Below are positions 23,403 through 34,345 of a stretch of DNA of 64,000 bases, in pieces. Under the pieces are notes generated by a model. It did not search any database. It was not told the DNA's origin and was given only the letters and a program-made list of their open reading frames with translations. How positions within the stretch are numbered: position 1 is the first letter of the stretch; each line of letters starts with the position of its first letter. The DNA is from Yamagishiella unicocca. Its lineage: Eukaryota > Chlorophyta > Chlorophyceae > Chlamydomonadales > Volvocaceae. The stretch covers positions 268,001 to 332,000 of the forward strand of contig BDSL01000087.1 in assembly GCA_003116995.1 (NCBI GenBank), in the 5' to 3' direction. Made by a program: the position numbers and the translations under genes.

Positions 23403-25583
23403 TCAACCGCCACGGGTGCCCGGCTCAGGCAGCAGCGCGTCCCGTACCCTGTCGATAAGGCCCACCACGGGGTGCAGCAGCCGCGCCCCGGTGGCGTCCG
23501 AGGGTCCCCCCGGGTGCGGGTGTGTGGGCGCGTTGGCGAAGGCAGCACTCCACTTGCGGCCCAACTTGGCCGCCTCAGCCTCATCCAGCAGGGGGCGGAG
23601 GGCCTCGATGACCTGGGGGCGGAGGCGGGCGGGACCACCGCAGGGTCACGTAGGCGGGCCGGGTGTATGTGTATTGGTGTGATAAACAACTTGAAACCTG
23701 GGCCGCATGATGCCCAGTGGATTTTGCGCTAGTCCGCTAGTTCGCCGCCAACCACGCCAACGCGACCAAGCAGTTTCGTGCCGAGACCTGCTGTGGCGAT
23801 CGAGTTTTCGTGGATCGCTTACTAGAAGCAGCAGGTGCAAGAGGCGCATCCGGCATCGCTGCGCCCAAAAACGGGCCGCTCCCCTTCACTCCCCCCACCC
23901 GCCGCACCTCTGCCTCCTCCTTGGACAAGTGCTCCTCCTCCACAGCCCGGAACTTGGCCAGGGTGGTGTCGTACACCGCCCACTCCGCCTCACTCGCCGG
24001 CACATGGCTCTCCAGGTAGCTCAGTATCTGCTTGTTCACCTGAAAGGGGGGGGAGGGAGGGAGGGAGGGAGGTGGGGAGGTTCCGCTGCCTCGCCCTGCG
24101 TGATGCTGTTTGCCGTCCTGCCGCTGGCCGCCTATGCGTGTGTTGCCTCCCCGCAGCCGCCACAGCCGCCACAGCCCTCGCAGCCGCCGCAGCCCACCTG
24201 GTCGTCCATAACCTGCGGGCGCAATGTCGGGGTTGCGAGCCGCGAGGAGGGCTGAGGTGGGCGGGATTAAGGGAGCGGAAAGATGGTAAGAGAGCAGCAA
24301 GGCAATGACCTGGATGTCGCCCTGTTTGCGCCGCAAACCAAATAGCGACCTAGATGCCACCCAATCCAAGCCTCAACGAATCCATGTCCCCCCGTACCAT
24401 TCTGTCGTACAGCATACGCGCCAGGCCGTGATTAGGCAACTTGTCCCGCACCAGCGGGTACAGAGTGCGCTCCTCCGCGCTAGCGTGGCGGCTGATGTGC
24501 CGTACCAGGTTGCGGCAGGCGGCCAGCTTCTCCTGCGGCCAGGGGATAGACACGGGGGATGGACGCGTAACACTTCGCCCGATGGCTCTACCTTCTGGCC
24601 TGGGGCCCACTGTGATAGTTACTACTGCTTCATATAAATGAAACAGGGAAGCGGGGACAGATTACTCCGTGGCACGGTATTCGCCACCCACCCCACCACC
24701 GCCACCACCCCGGGCTTTCCTGAAGAAAATCACCATCGCAGCCCCATTGCCCCAGCTCGCCAGACACAGTCGCTTTTACATACCGTACCCTCTCATCGGC
24801 GTCCTAAAACAACGTGCCCCTTTCGCTCGCTCGCTCGCTCGCTCGCTCTATATCGCTGCGCGCCTTTGCCCACCTGCGCCGTACCGGCGTTGTCGCACCG
24901 GTAGAACAGCTGCCTGCGGCGCCAGGGAGGGGCGGACGCGGGGGAAAGCCCACGTGGGGAATGCGGGGGCGATGCGGAGGATGGATGCGGATTGGGAGGT
25001 AAGACGAGGCCGGGCGTTACGTAGCATGTATAGAGGTTGGAGTCCACCGTAAGACCTATGACCCCATTCCTTCCCCCCTGGACCGGCCATGAGGAATACT
25101 CGTCCAACTGCGGGCGTGTGTGCACCTGTTGGAGCGAATGCGCCGAAGCGCCGTACATCACCGGCCTCGCTCACACCCCGTCCGCCCCTCTCGGCCGCGT
25201 GCTGAACACTACCTGCCGCCACCTGCCCAACCGCTACCTGGCGACCCACCGACCCATCGGCCCATCAGCGCACTGACTCGCCGACCCACTGATTCATGGA
25301 CCCGCGGGACGCACCTGATGACCTGATGGTCGGACAGAATGGCGTCTAGGCCGTTAGTGGCCGCGGCCCCCGACCCGGCAGCAGCAGCAGCCTCGGCAGC
25401 TCCGCACGGCGACAAGTCCAAGGACGTCGGGGGAGGTTCGGAGGCGGGTGGCGGCGCGAACGGGTCCGGTTCTTTGACGGGGTCGCTGCGGGTGGCCGCG
25501 CGAAAAGGAACGACCCGCGGGTCAGCGTAGAGCCATGACGCAGAAACGCGAGGAGGAAACCAACATGTGGTTCTTGTGTGCAT
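23403..25583 (-). CDS. Hemerythrin (HHE cation-binding) domain protein
   Basis: Five exons (25315-25583, 24874-24913, 24398-24532, 23908-24039, 23403-23612) join in phase to about 261 residues. The HHE four-helix pattern is intact: DAILSDHQVIRQLFYR (His in helix 1), LVRHISRHASAEERTLYPLV (HxxxE in helix 2), then LAKFRAVEEEHLSKEEAEV (acidic/His helix near the end of the domain). These would supply His/Glu ligands to a di-iron or other metal centre. The second exon is only 40 nt and was found because it restores phase and completes helix 1. The N-terminal 75 residues are Pro/Ala-rich with an Arg-containing start, possibly a targeting peptide. The start at 25583 is the first in-frame ATG but is not certain. 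Iron, oxygen or NO sensing is a family-based guess. Confidence 0.87.
24578..24629 (-). repeat. Dispersed 50-bp motif in a hemerythrin gene intron
   Basis: On the minus strand: AGTAGTAACTATCACAGTGG then GCCAGAAGGTAGAGCCATCG. It lies in the intron between the exons 24398-24532 and 24874-24913. Confidence 0.6.
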
Positions 25584-26490
25584 TAATGTTGTGGAATCTG
25601 ACGTCCTTGCGGTGAGTCTCGCTGCTTCAAAGTCGTTTCATATCGCATCACGCACCTCGTTGGGGCGGACATTTGGGCGGTTTCCTACGCTGCCGAGACG
25701 AATGCCGGGCTCACACAATCTTGTCGAGCGAGGGAAGGCAAGGCGGCAAGAGGCTTGCTTATGGAGATATGTTGGGATTTAAGCGGCTTAACGCTGAGCG
25801 AACGACTAGCGGCATTGGACGGCGTGGCGTAGATGCATCATCACCACTATGATCATCAGCGCGTCGTTTCACTAGGCAGATTCAACGCGAGAGAAAATGT
25901 TTCTGGACTGTTCGCTGCCGCCAATTTGAATATTTGATGCCATTCCAGGAGGATTTCGACGCCTGCGCACCCAAAGCCTCGCAGTAAAATAGACGCCTTC
26001 CAACGGCAGCAACAGTTCTTCGACACACAGATAAACCACACCGCAGACACTGATACACACGGACCCCGCTGATATGCCACATGAATGGACGCGCGACCAA
26101 GCGCGCTCGCTCGTACGGAACTTCAGTTATTGAATCGCCACCATTACAACGCGGTCCTGATCACCCCTGCAACCACCAGCAAAATTTGCTTTGACGAAAT
26201 CTACTGCGCAGCTCTCGCCGTCGTCAGCTACTCGGCACGACCCCCCCGCCTAACTGCGGACGACCCGGAGAGAACCGGTGACCCTTGCTCACAGGTGACA
26301 TTCGGGAGTCATCAACCGCCACCAACACCGCCACCCAACCGCCAACCCCCATCCTGCCCGACGCAGCAGTTGCGAGCACGATCCGCCCCAGCAGCCAGCC
26401 GCAACGCTCCACCACTCTCTTTGTATTGAGTATCTTCTCTCTCACAGATATAAGTTTCAGACAGTAATGACCTCACCTACCCACCTGCCT

Positions 26491-26530
26491 AAACGGTTTT
26501 TCCTGTCGTACACGGGTTCTCCTTGCAACC
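26491..26530 (+). repeat. Dispersed 40-bp motif, intergenic copy
   Basis: AAACGGTTTTTCCTGTCGTA then CACGGGTTCTCCTTGCAACC. On the minus strand a CAG/GTAGGC donor-like site lies within about 20 nt, like the intronic copies. Confidence 0.75.
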
Positions 26531-26738
26531 CGCCTGCCTACCTGCCTGCTCTCGTTGCGCACGATTTGTTTGCTCACAATCCAACAACACCCGGCCCCAG
26601 CCCCGCACGGCCTGCAGTGACGACATGCAACCCAATGCTGCGCGTCAGCCACCTGGGCTCTGTACGGCACCTCTGTACGGCAACCTCAGGCCCGCACTGC
26701 CCCTGCGACCCCACCCCTACGGCACCAGCCACAGCCGC

Positions 26739-26784
26739 CTGACCCCACCTGACCCCACCTGACCCCACCTGACCCCACCTGACC
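26739..26784. repeat. 10-bp tandem repeat
   Basis: Four perfect copies of GACCCCACCT plus a partial unit. Confidence 0.9.
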
Positions 26785-27100
26785 AGCCTAGGGGTTCTGC
26801 GGCCCCGGCAAGCGGCGCACTCCTAGCGCGGTGCGAGGGTGGCTGTCCAGCACAACTAGCGATACGCCTAGGGTCCTTTAGCTGCAGCGACAACCCCGCC
26901 GCCTGCCGCTAATAACCAATGCACCATGCGCGCTACCGTCCTTCTTCGTAATTTTCTCATTTTTGTATTATCAACCAGCAACGTACACAACACATGTGGT
27001 CCGCACCGCTTCACCGGCTGTTCCTGCTCCCGGGTCGGGTGACTCCCGGCCCGCCCCGCCCGAGATCGAATCCGTGTTGCTGTCAGTTCCCCCCCGCCCC

Positions 27101-30100
27101 TCACAGCATCTCCAGCGCCTCCACCAACATGTCGGCAGAGGCGTGGACGAAGCCATCGCCCAGCAGCGCACCCAGCGGGCTCTCCTCCAGGGAGGGGATC
27201 AGCAGGCCCACGCCGGCGGCCTGGAGGGAGGGAGTGGGGACGCGGAGGACGTCCAGGGAGGGCTCAGGGCCGGGAGCGCAGAAAATTAGATGGGAGCCTA
27301 CCTAATGAGCCGCCGGCACAGCACCATCAAGATGCAGCCGCAGTACTGCTGCACGCGTAAATGCTGGCACAATACATTTGTTATAAATGTGTTACGGGAG
27401 TGGCCTAATTAGGACGTGACGATGACGATGCTGAGACGTAACGTCCTCCCTACGAGAACCCACTTCGCCCTAACCCCGCGAGATCACACAGGTTTCCATG
27501 CGCTCCGAAGACCGCCAGTTGCCTCAGCCAGGCAGCCGCGAACCTAGGGCCCCCTCCGCACGCCCACGCGAGCACCCACCAGCAGCAGCGCCAGCGACAG
27601 CACCGTGATGCTGTTGAAAAGGCCCGTCATGCCGGAGTGCTCGCTGCCCAGCCCCTCAAGCAGGTGGTCCGTGTCGTCGTTGCCGTCTAGGGAGGGGCGG
27701 GCGGCAGCAACAGTCGGGTCAGCGGCGAGGGAGCACCAGCAGGAACAATAAGCCTTGCCGCTGCTGCTGCTGCTGCTGCTGCTTCCGAACCAGGCTCGCT
27801 GCTGTTGCTTCCGAACCAGGCTTGCTGCCCCCCTGCCCTGCCCCGGCCCGGCTACCTTACCCCGGGCCCAACCCAAAGAGATCCTAAAAGGCAACTCAGC
27901 AGCACTGCGCCAGGAGGGAGGTCGCGCCAGTTCCCACCACCGCTCCCTGTCCTTGTTGCTGCCGCTGCCGCGGCGGGCCCCTGCCTCCCCCCCAGCCCAA
28001 GCCATCCATCATCCTCACCCTCATCCCCCACCACACCCCCACCCTTCCTACGCTGCCGACCTTCGTTGTGAAGCGCCTTGTCGAACGCGGCGGCCGAAGC
28101 GAACAGCGCCAGTGCGTTGGCGGTCTTCTGGGCTGATAGGACAATGTGCGACACCCAGCCGCCGGAGTCGCCGCTGGCGGCCTCAGCCAGGCCTGGGGAG
28201 GGGTTGAGCGGGGAGGGCAGGGCCGTGGTGGGGCGGTGAGCGAGGAGAATCACGGTGTGTTGGTGTTGGTGTTGGTGTTGGTGCGGTGCAGGCTGCAGAA
28301 GCGACGGGGAGCTGGGCGCTGGGTTCTGGGGGCGCAACGCTGTCCGCTGCCCCTCTTTCTCATGGTGGGCAGGTCGTCCCCTCCGGAAATTGTCCCGGCC
28401 TCCCGAGCTGCCCCTCCCCCGCCTGTTCAGCCGCGCAGTCGCTGCAGGGGGAAGAGGGTCCCTGACAGCTGGCAGCTGGCAGCTGGCACACCGCCTGCGG
28501 AGCCACCACCCACCCAGAGCCAGCGTCGAGAGCACCTGCGCGAGCGGACGAGGATGGGGGTGGTGGGGAGGACGGGCGTGGGCGTGGGGGTTAGCGGAAA
28601 GACGAGCCGGTGTTCGGATGAACACGGTAATCGACTGCCTGAACAGGACCCGAGCCGCCGAGCCGCGAGCAAACGTAGCCGCATTTCATAAGTGCGCATG
28701 AGCCACTGGGACTTGCTCGCTGGCCACCACCCAGGTGGCTGCCTCACCGCCGTCGACAAATAGCTCCAACGAAACCCTTACTTACCCTTAATCCTGCTCC
28801 CGGTTCCCGGCCCACCCGCCCTCCCGGCCCCACCAACAGCGCTATTGCGAGCCCCGCCGCATTGGCTCCCTCCACCAGGCTCCGCAGCACCCGCTCCTCC
28901 TCCACACCGAAATCGTAGTGAGGCTTGACGGTGGCGTCGGCGGCGTCGGCGGCGTGAGCGGAGGACTCCTCCTCGTGCTGCAATGAGAGGATAGAGTTGA
29001 GGAGGAGTAATCGCGTTGAACAGGAAAGGAGGGTTTTGGAGCGAACCCAACCAAATGGCACTTGAAACGGACCCAATGGGCCTGCTACAAATCCGCACGG
29101 CCAAATACCCTCCACCCCCACCCGAACCCAGCCTCTTGCGGCGCCCTCCTTCCCTTTCAGCTCGCCCGGCCCCGAAACCACCCCACCCCATTCACCCCAC
29201 CCCACTCACCCCACCCCACTCACCCCACCCCACTCACCCCACCCGCTCACCCCAGACCACTCACCCCACCCCACTCACCCCACCCCACTCACCTTCTTCT
29301 TGTGCCCGCCGTCCTTCCCATGCGCCCGGGGTTCCGCCTGCATCCGCCACGACAGCCGCCACGACAGCCGCCACGACAGCCGTCAGCAGCAGCCGGCAGC
29401 AGCAGCCAGCAGGGGGAGGAGGCGGTCAGCCCCTTCGCACGGAACTGGTCGGAACTGGTCGCGGGGAGCTGGCGCAACAAAGCTCTCCCCTCCCGTCGGA
29501 GCCCATGCAATCTCTCCCCCCGCCCCTCCTCCCTCCCTTCCAAACGGGTTTTTCGTACACGGGTTTTCCTTGCGAGCCCCCCCAAACCCCACCTCACCTG
29601 CAGCAGCACCCCCAGCGCCAGCCAGCTCGCCAGCCTGTCCAGCGGGTCCATCTGAGCCGCGTTGGCGCCCCCGCGCAGAGCCGCCAGGGTCCGTGCCACC
29701 TCCTCGCCGCTGGTGGTGTGTTTTGACAGCACCCACCACAGCGACCCTCCGCGAGCCACTGGGGGAAGCAGCAGCAGCAGCAGGAGGGGGGGGGAGGGTG
29801 TCAGGCGGGTGCAGGCGTGGAAGGGCGCAAAATTTCCTACCGGTCCTTTCGCCAACGTCAAAACCTTTGTACCCCGCGCGGCGGGACGTGCTGTCTGCCC
29901 CGCCCCCACAACCCGCCCCAGCCCCCTGCCGCAACGTCCCTGGGGGACGCCCCTCACCCCGGGCCCCAAACCCCACCATCCCGCACGTGCCCTCCACTAC
30001 CCTCTTCCGCCGTACACACGTGCCCTCCACTACCCTCTTCCGCCGTACACACGTGCCCTCCACTACCCTCTTCCGCCGTACTCACACGCCACCACCAGGC

Positions 30101-32279
30101 ACACCCCTGACGCCACGCCCACGATGGGCGGGTACTCCGTAGCCGCCAGCAGCAGCCGCACCACCCCCACGCTGCCGCTGGTCCAAGCCAGCTGCTGCAT
30201 GGTCAGGCTCAGGCGGCCCACGCCCTGAGGCGGGGGAAGGGTTGCGAGGGAGGGAGGGACAGATGGGTGTTACCAGGGCCAGGAAACAGAAGGGCACACG
30301 AGTCAGGGGGGTTACTCAGCACACTCGCCCCCCTCCTCGCCCCCTGCTCGCCCCTCTACGTCCGCTCCTCCCTCTCCGCTTTCGTTTCATCAACCAAGTT
30401 CTCCAGCATGCATCTCCAAACGTATGCCACAAACGGTGTTTTTACCCGACACGGGTTTTCCTCGCAGCCCCCTCTTCGCCACTCCCCGCCCCCTCACCTG
30501 CAGTGCCAAGGCCATCTGCGGCTCGTCCGGGTTCTTGGACAGCTGAACAAAAGGCTCTGAGGGCGCAGCCGCGCAGGAGGGAGGGAGGCACGGTGATTGG
30601 AGGGTACGGGTTTTAGGGTTTTAGGGTTAAGGGTTTTAGGGTTTCAGGGTTTCAGGGTTGTAGGGTTGTAGGGTTGTAGGGTATCTGGCAGCGGGGGAAG
30701 CTGGGGGCCGTCACAGCCGCTGCAGCTGCCGCTGCAGCTGCCGCTGCAGCTGCGGGCCCGGTGCCCGCCGCCCGTTCCCTCCTCAGCCACACCCTCCCCG
30801 CCCTGCGGCCATCAGCCCCCGCCGCACCCATCTGCCCACTCACCCATGGCGTACATGATGAGCAACGCGGGGATGACCTCATTGGCGCAGAAGGCCACGT
30901 CGTTGAGTGAGACCGCGCGGACCAGCTCCTGAGCGGCCGGCAGGCAGGGAGGGAGGCAGGGGAGGGAGGCAGGGAGGGAGGCAGGGGAGGGAGGCAGGGG
31001 AGGGAGGCAGGGGCAGAGCAGGGGCGGCAGGCGACGAATAGGGCACACAGGTGGGTTAAGACAGGAGGCGAGCCGACCTGCCGAAAACCCCACAAACAAG
31101 CATCCGCAACACACCCGCCGCCCATCAAGCTTCGGCTAGCCGTAGTACTCCTTCTTTTCCAGTTTTGGTTCACGAGTTTCCCCTCCACCAACACAACCAC
31201 CACTCCCACCCACCTCCAAGAAGAGGATGCTGCTGGCCCCCCAGCTGACGGCTGCTTCGGCCACCGCCGGCGCCGCCGCCGCCTGCTCAGCCATAGCCGC
31301 CGCCGCCTGGGCCCCCTGCTCGGCCAGGTGGTGCGGGGGCTCCGCCGCCTGATCGCAGGAGGCCGCGGGTTGGCATGGCGGGCAGGGGCCAGGGGCCGAA
31401 GGGAGGGGAGCTTGCGGGTGAGGGCACAGGGTTGCGAGGGCTTTAGGGTTTCAAGGTGTAGTTGGTGCAGGGGGCAGCGCGTTCACAGCTTGAATGCACC
31501 CATGTGTGGTGGTGGTGGTGGTGGTGGTGGTGGTGGTGGTGGTGGTGGTGGTGGTGGTGGTGGTGGTGGTGGTGGTGGTGGTGGTGGTGGTGGTGGTGGT
31601 GGTGGTGGTGGTGGTGGTGGTGGTGGTGGTGGTGGTGGTGGTGGTGGTGGTGGTGGTGGTGGTGGTGGTGGTGGCGGTGGTGGTGCATAAAGACTGGTTA
31701 CACGACATAGGTGGGGGGGGCCTGGGCTGTAGGGATGGTGTGTGGGGAGGGAGAGTAAGCAGGCATGATGGCGTGGTCCTTGAGATAGGAGCGAGAGGGT
31801 CGAAGGCCGCGGGGGCACCAGGAGGGCTGCGCGTGCAGGCGGAGGAGTGGCGTAAAACGCTGAGGCGAGGGGCAAGGGCAATGCTGCTGGGGACGTTGGC
31901 CGTGACGTGTGGATCCTAGCTGCGGTTCTAGCTGGAGGCGGAGAGCGTTTCCCAACCGCACCTCCAACGCATTCACAACAACGTTTCCAATCGCCAGAGC
32001 CATGAGTGCCCAGCTGCAGTTCTGCATACTATTCGCCAGCCCCGAAAACACGGACAGCTGGGATGGCAAGAAGCGGAAGCTGCTGTCATCATAGTCGTCG
32101 ACTGACGACGGCGATTGGCTGACGGAGGCGACGGTTTCGGCAACAGCTGTCGTTGGATTGGGCGAGTCTAAAGTTCCCGAGCTTTGCCTGCGATGGACGT
32201 CATCGCGTTGGCGTATTAGGCTCAAGTCCGGCCAACCAATAAGCCTTCGCTGCCAATAGGACAATTCTGCATGGCTCAA
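27101..32279 (-). CDS. Unrecognised multi-exon membrane protein
   Basis: Family not recognised. Exons read with agreeing phase are 27101-27220 (stop), 27580-27686, 28061-28192, 28834-28977, 29293-29337, 29598-29758, 30086-30224, 30498-30556 and 30844-30928; then 31214 to about 31316, and a first exon starting at 32279 and ending near 31930 with no clear donor. At least one small exon between 28192 and 28834 is missing, because phase fails there. Hydrophobic helices appear at SMQNCSWALMALAIGNVVVN, VIPALLIMYAM, GVVRLLLAATEYPPIVGVAS, LASWLALGVLL and ITVLSLALLLAAGVGLLIP, suggesting an integral membrane protein of about 550 residues. A charged loop (KDGGHKKKHEEESS) lies in the middle. Several introns carry the recurring 40-bp motif. 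Confidence 0.6.
29196..29292. repeat. CACCCCACCCCACT-type tandem repeat in an intron
   Basis: About seven units of 13-14 bp, abutting the donor of the exon at 29293-29337. Confidence 0.75.
29541..29580 (+). repeat. Dispersed 40-bp intron motif, membrane-protein gene copy a
   Basis: AAACGGGTTTTTCGTACACG then GGTTTTCCTTGCGAGCCC, 17 nt inside the donor of the exon 29598-29758, which ends CTGCAG. Confidence 0.75.
29986..30088. repeat. 33-bp tandem repeat reaching a splice donor
   Basis: Three head-to-tail units containing ACGTGCCCTCCACTACCCTC. The last one runs up to the donor at 30084-30085 (minus-strand GTGAGT). Confidence 0.8.
30431..30472 (+). repeat. Dispersed 40-bp intron motif, membrane-protein gene copy b
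   Basis: AAACGGTGTTTTTACCCGAC then ACGGGTTTTCCTCGCAGCCC, 25 nt inside the donor of the exon 30498-30556, which also ends CTGCAG. Confidence 0.7.
30609..30681. repeat. Interstitial telomere-like repeat
   Basis: About nine units of TTTTAGGG and variants (TTTCAGGG, TTGTAGGG) in the intron between the exons at 30498-30556 and 30844-30928. TTTTAGGG is the telomere repeat of Chlamydomonas and relatives. Shorter traces are at 1510-1526 and 31437-31452. Confidence 0.85.
31504..31685. repeat. (TGG)n microsatellite, about 60 units
   Basis: Nearly perfect 180-bp trinucleotide tract with a single GGC interruption near 31672. It lies in the first intron of the membrane protein gene, where the transcript reads (CCA)n. 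Confidence 0.97.
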
Positions 32280-34210
32280 GCGATATGAAAGCTTGCGATC
32301 TATATACAGCTAACCGCTGTCCGGTGGGTGCGAACACTGCTCGGTGTGCTGGGCCGTTGGTGGCGCCTAGCTTGTTTCGCAGCTACTCTGGATAAGGGAG
32401 CACAGTATCGATAGGTTTCACTTACGAATTGTTTGCACCGCGCGCCCTGAGTAGCGTTGCAACATCAATTCTTCTGGGAAGCCATAATGGACAACTGTTT
32501 TTGGATAATGCACACCGCCTCCGAACCCCCAAGGCCTGGCCTGAAGCTCTAGAGGTCTGCATTTGCAATTGTATTTGATCAGGGCCCCCAGCAAGGTGTC
32601 CAACAGCCTAAGGCTGGAACCCTGGGACGTAGGGCCCCTGGCAGCGTGTGAATACCTGGAAATGTAGCAATCGAAGGACAGCTCGCTACTTTGTAGACAG
32701 GGACATAGGATACAGGGCCTGTACACAGGAACCATGAATCACGAGCATGAGCATGTTACAGACGTAGGGCCCTCCCTGGTCCTGTCCAAGGACGCGCACA
32801 CCTGTCTCGTGTCCCCCCGTGTGCGGGACGCCGCCCCACGGGTGTGGGCGGTCGCCGACGGTAGTGGCCACCTTCACCGGCGGCCGCTCTCCCTGCTGAC
32901 ATCCGGCTGGCCGCTGGCGCACCAGCGTCTTCCCCACCAGCGTCCAGGCGCACATCGCGGCTGGCGTGTGCGGCCCCGTCCTCGCTGCCGCGCCCCACAC
33001 CAACTACCTGGGCGCCGATCCAATGCCGGCGCATGACCGCTGGGTGGTGACCCTGCCGCCCGACACCCCCCTGCCCGCTGCCCTGCCTTTCACCCTGGAC
33101 GTCCTCGGGCCGGCCCCCTTCACGGTGCGTCTGGGCCTCCTCACCCTGGACGTCTACCTGGCCGCCGCCGCCCGCAACCCCCTTCCTCTGCCCCCCCCAG
33201 CGGCCGGCGGCCCCGCTGCTCCCCACGGGCGCCCCCTGCCGCCGGCCGGGCTTGTCCGACGGCTGTCGGCTTGGCCGAGGGCTGTCGGCCGTCCGCACTC
33301 GCACTTCTGGGCTAACACCGTTCACTACAATGGCGTCCTGGGCGGCTTCATGCGCTAAGGGCTCTGGTTTCGGGGCGCTCCGAGTGGCCCCGTGTCGTTG
33401 CTGCCTTGGGGTTGCTGTCGGGGCCCTGCGGCGGTACTTGTCCCGACCGGCCCGGCGTGGGCGGGGCCTTGCCTGTCGCTTTGTTTTGTAGCTGGCGCCC
33501 TCGGGGCCCGCCTGCTTGTGCTGCAGCGCTGACTGAGGTTTCTGTCTCCCCGCAGCCTGTCGCTTGCCGTTCGTGTTGCTTGTGTGTGCCTGGGCCCGGG
33601 GCCCCGGGGGGGGGGGGCCGGCGCGCTCTGCTTTGGGTCGGGGCCCTCGGCTGCGTGGCCACTTGTGGCTGTTGATTTTGGGTCGCGTCGGATTTTTTCA
33701 GCTGCTGCTGGCCTTTCCAGCTTGCTGTCGGCCTCGGTTGGCTGTCCGTTTTTGACCGGTGAGGCTTGCCCTCGTCCGGTGATCCGTGTCGTAGCCTGGC
33801 GCCTCGAGGCCTCCTGGTTGCGCTTCCGCGTTTGCAGTCGTTCCATATCCCTTTTAAATTTCGCATATTAAATAATGATCGTGATTGTAGGTCTGGGGAT
33901 GTTACAGGGAGTCAGGGAACCCAAAAGTATTTTTTCGGCAAACCCTACAGGGGACGAGCAAAAGACGAACAAACGCAACAGCTGAGACGGACCGCATTGC
34001 CACATGGCCAAATGCATAACGGAGAACCCTTCTAGGCATAAATAAGAGGGAGCGCCGGGAGGCCGCGTGGAGGATGTTCAAACGCTACGACAACTAAGAA
34101 GCGCCGAGCCGGTACATTAGGAAGGCCGAGCACGTATATTTCTCCACCGAGGGTCCGAGGCAGATAACCAGTCGAATAGTGCAATATACAATCGCTTGGG
34201 TTCGCCCCGG
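32280..34210. other. Intergenic region with a possible degenerate ORF
   Basis: A plus-strand frame open from about 32901 to the stop at 33356-33358 encodes about 150 residues (HIAAGVCGPVLAAAPHTNYL; FTVRLGLLTLDVYLAAAARN). It has no domain I recognise and no clear start. It is followed by 0.5 kb of T/G-rich sequence similar in style, not clearly in sequence, to 50750-51300. A transposon relic is the likeliest explanation. Confidence 0.35.
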
Positions 34211-34345
34211 CTTGAGGATTTCTAGATGATCAGGACAATTTGGCTTGTTTTGGCCCAAGCTTAGCTTCCTTCGTTTTCGGCCGTCTTGTACAGGCTCTCT
34301 CACGGCGTTATAATCGCCGCTGGGAAACCGCGCGCTGGTACGCGG
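34211..34345 (+). repeat. Left-boundary repeat of the segmental duplication, copy 1
   Basis: Matches 51323-51466 with several substitutions and small indels; shared blocks include CTCTCACGGC and TTATAATCGCCGCTGGGAAA. It marks where homology between the two duplicated units begins. Confidence 0.7.

Larger units (their letters stand above)
25584..27100. other. Intergenic, no gene seen
   Basis: It separates the hemerythrin gene's 5' end from the 3' end of the next minus-strand gene. It contains a copy of the 40-bp intron motif (26491-26530) next to a donor-like CAG/GTAGGCAG on the minus strand, so an unrecognised exon is possible, and a 10-bp tandem repeat at 26739-26784. Confidence 0.4.

Noticed and set aside
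24831..24846. GCTC tetranucleotide run as a regulatory element
   Set aside because: Short simple repeat in a hemerythrin gene intron, no further support.
31443..31919. Long open frames of poly-Gly, poly-Trp, poly-Val, poly-His, poly-Thr and poly-Pro
   Set aside because: All are six-frame readings of the same (TGG)n tract in an intron.
32901..33358. A separate conserved protein gene on the plus strand
   Set aside because: No domain, no clear start and a stop just upstream; sequence style resembles transposon debris, so it is listed only as part of the intergenic region.
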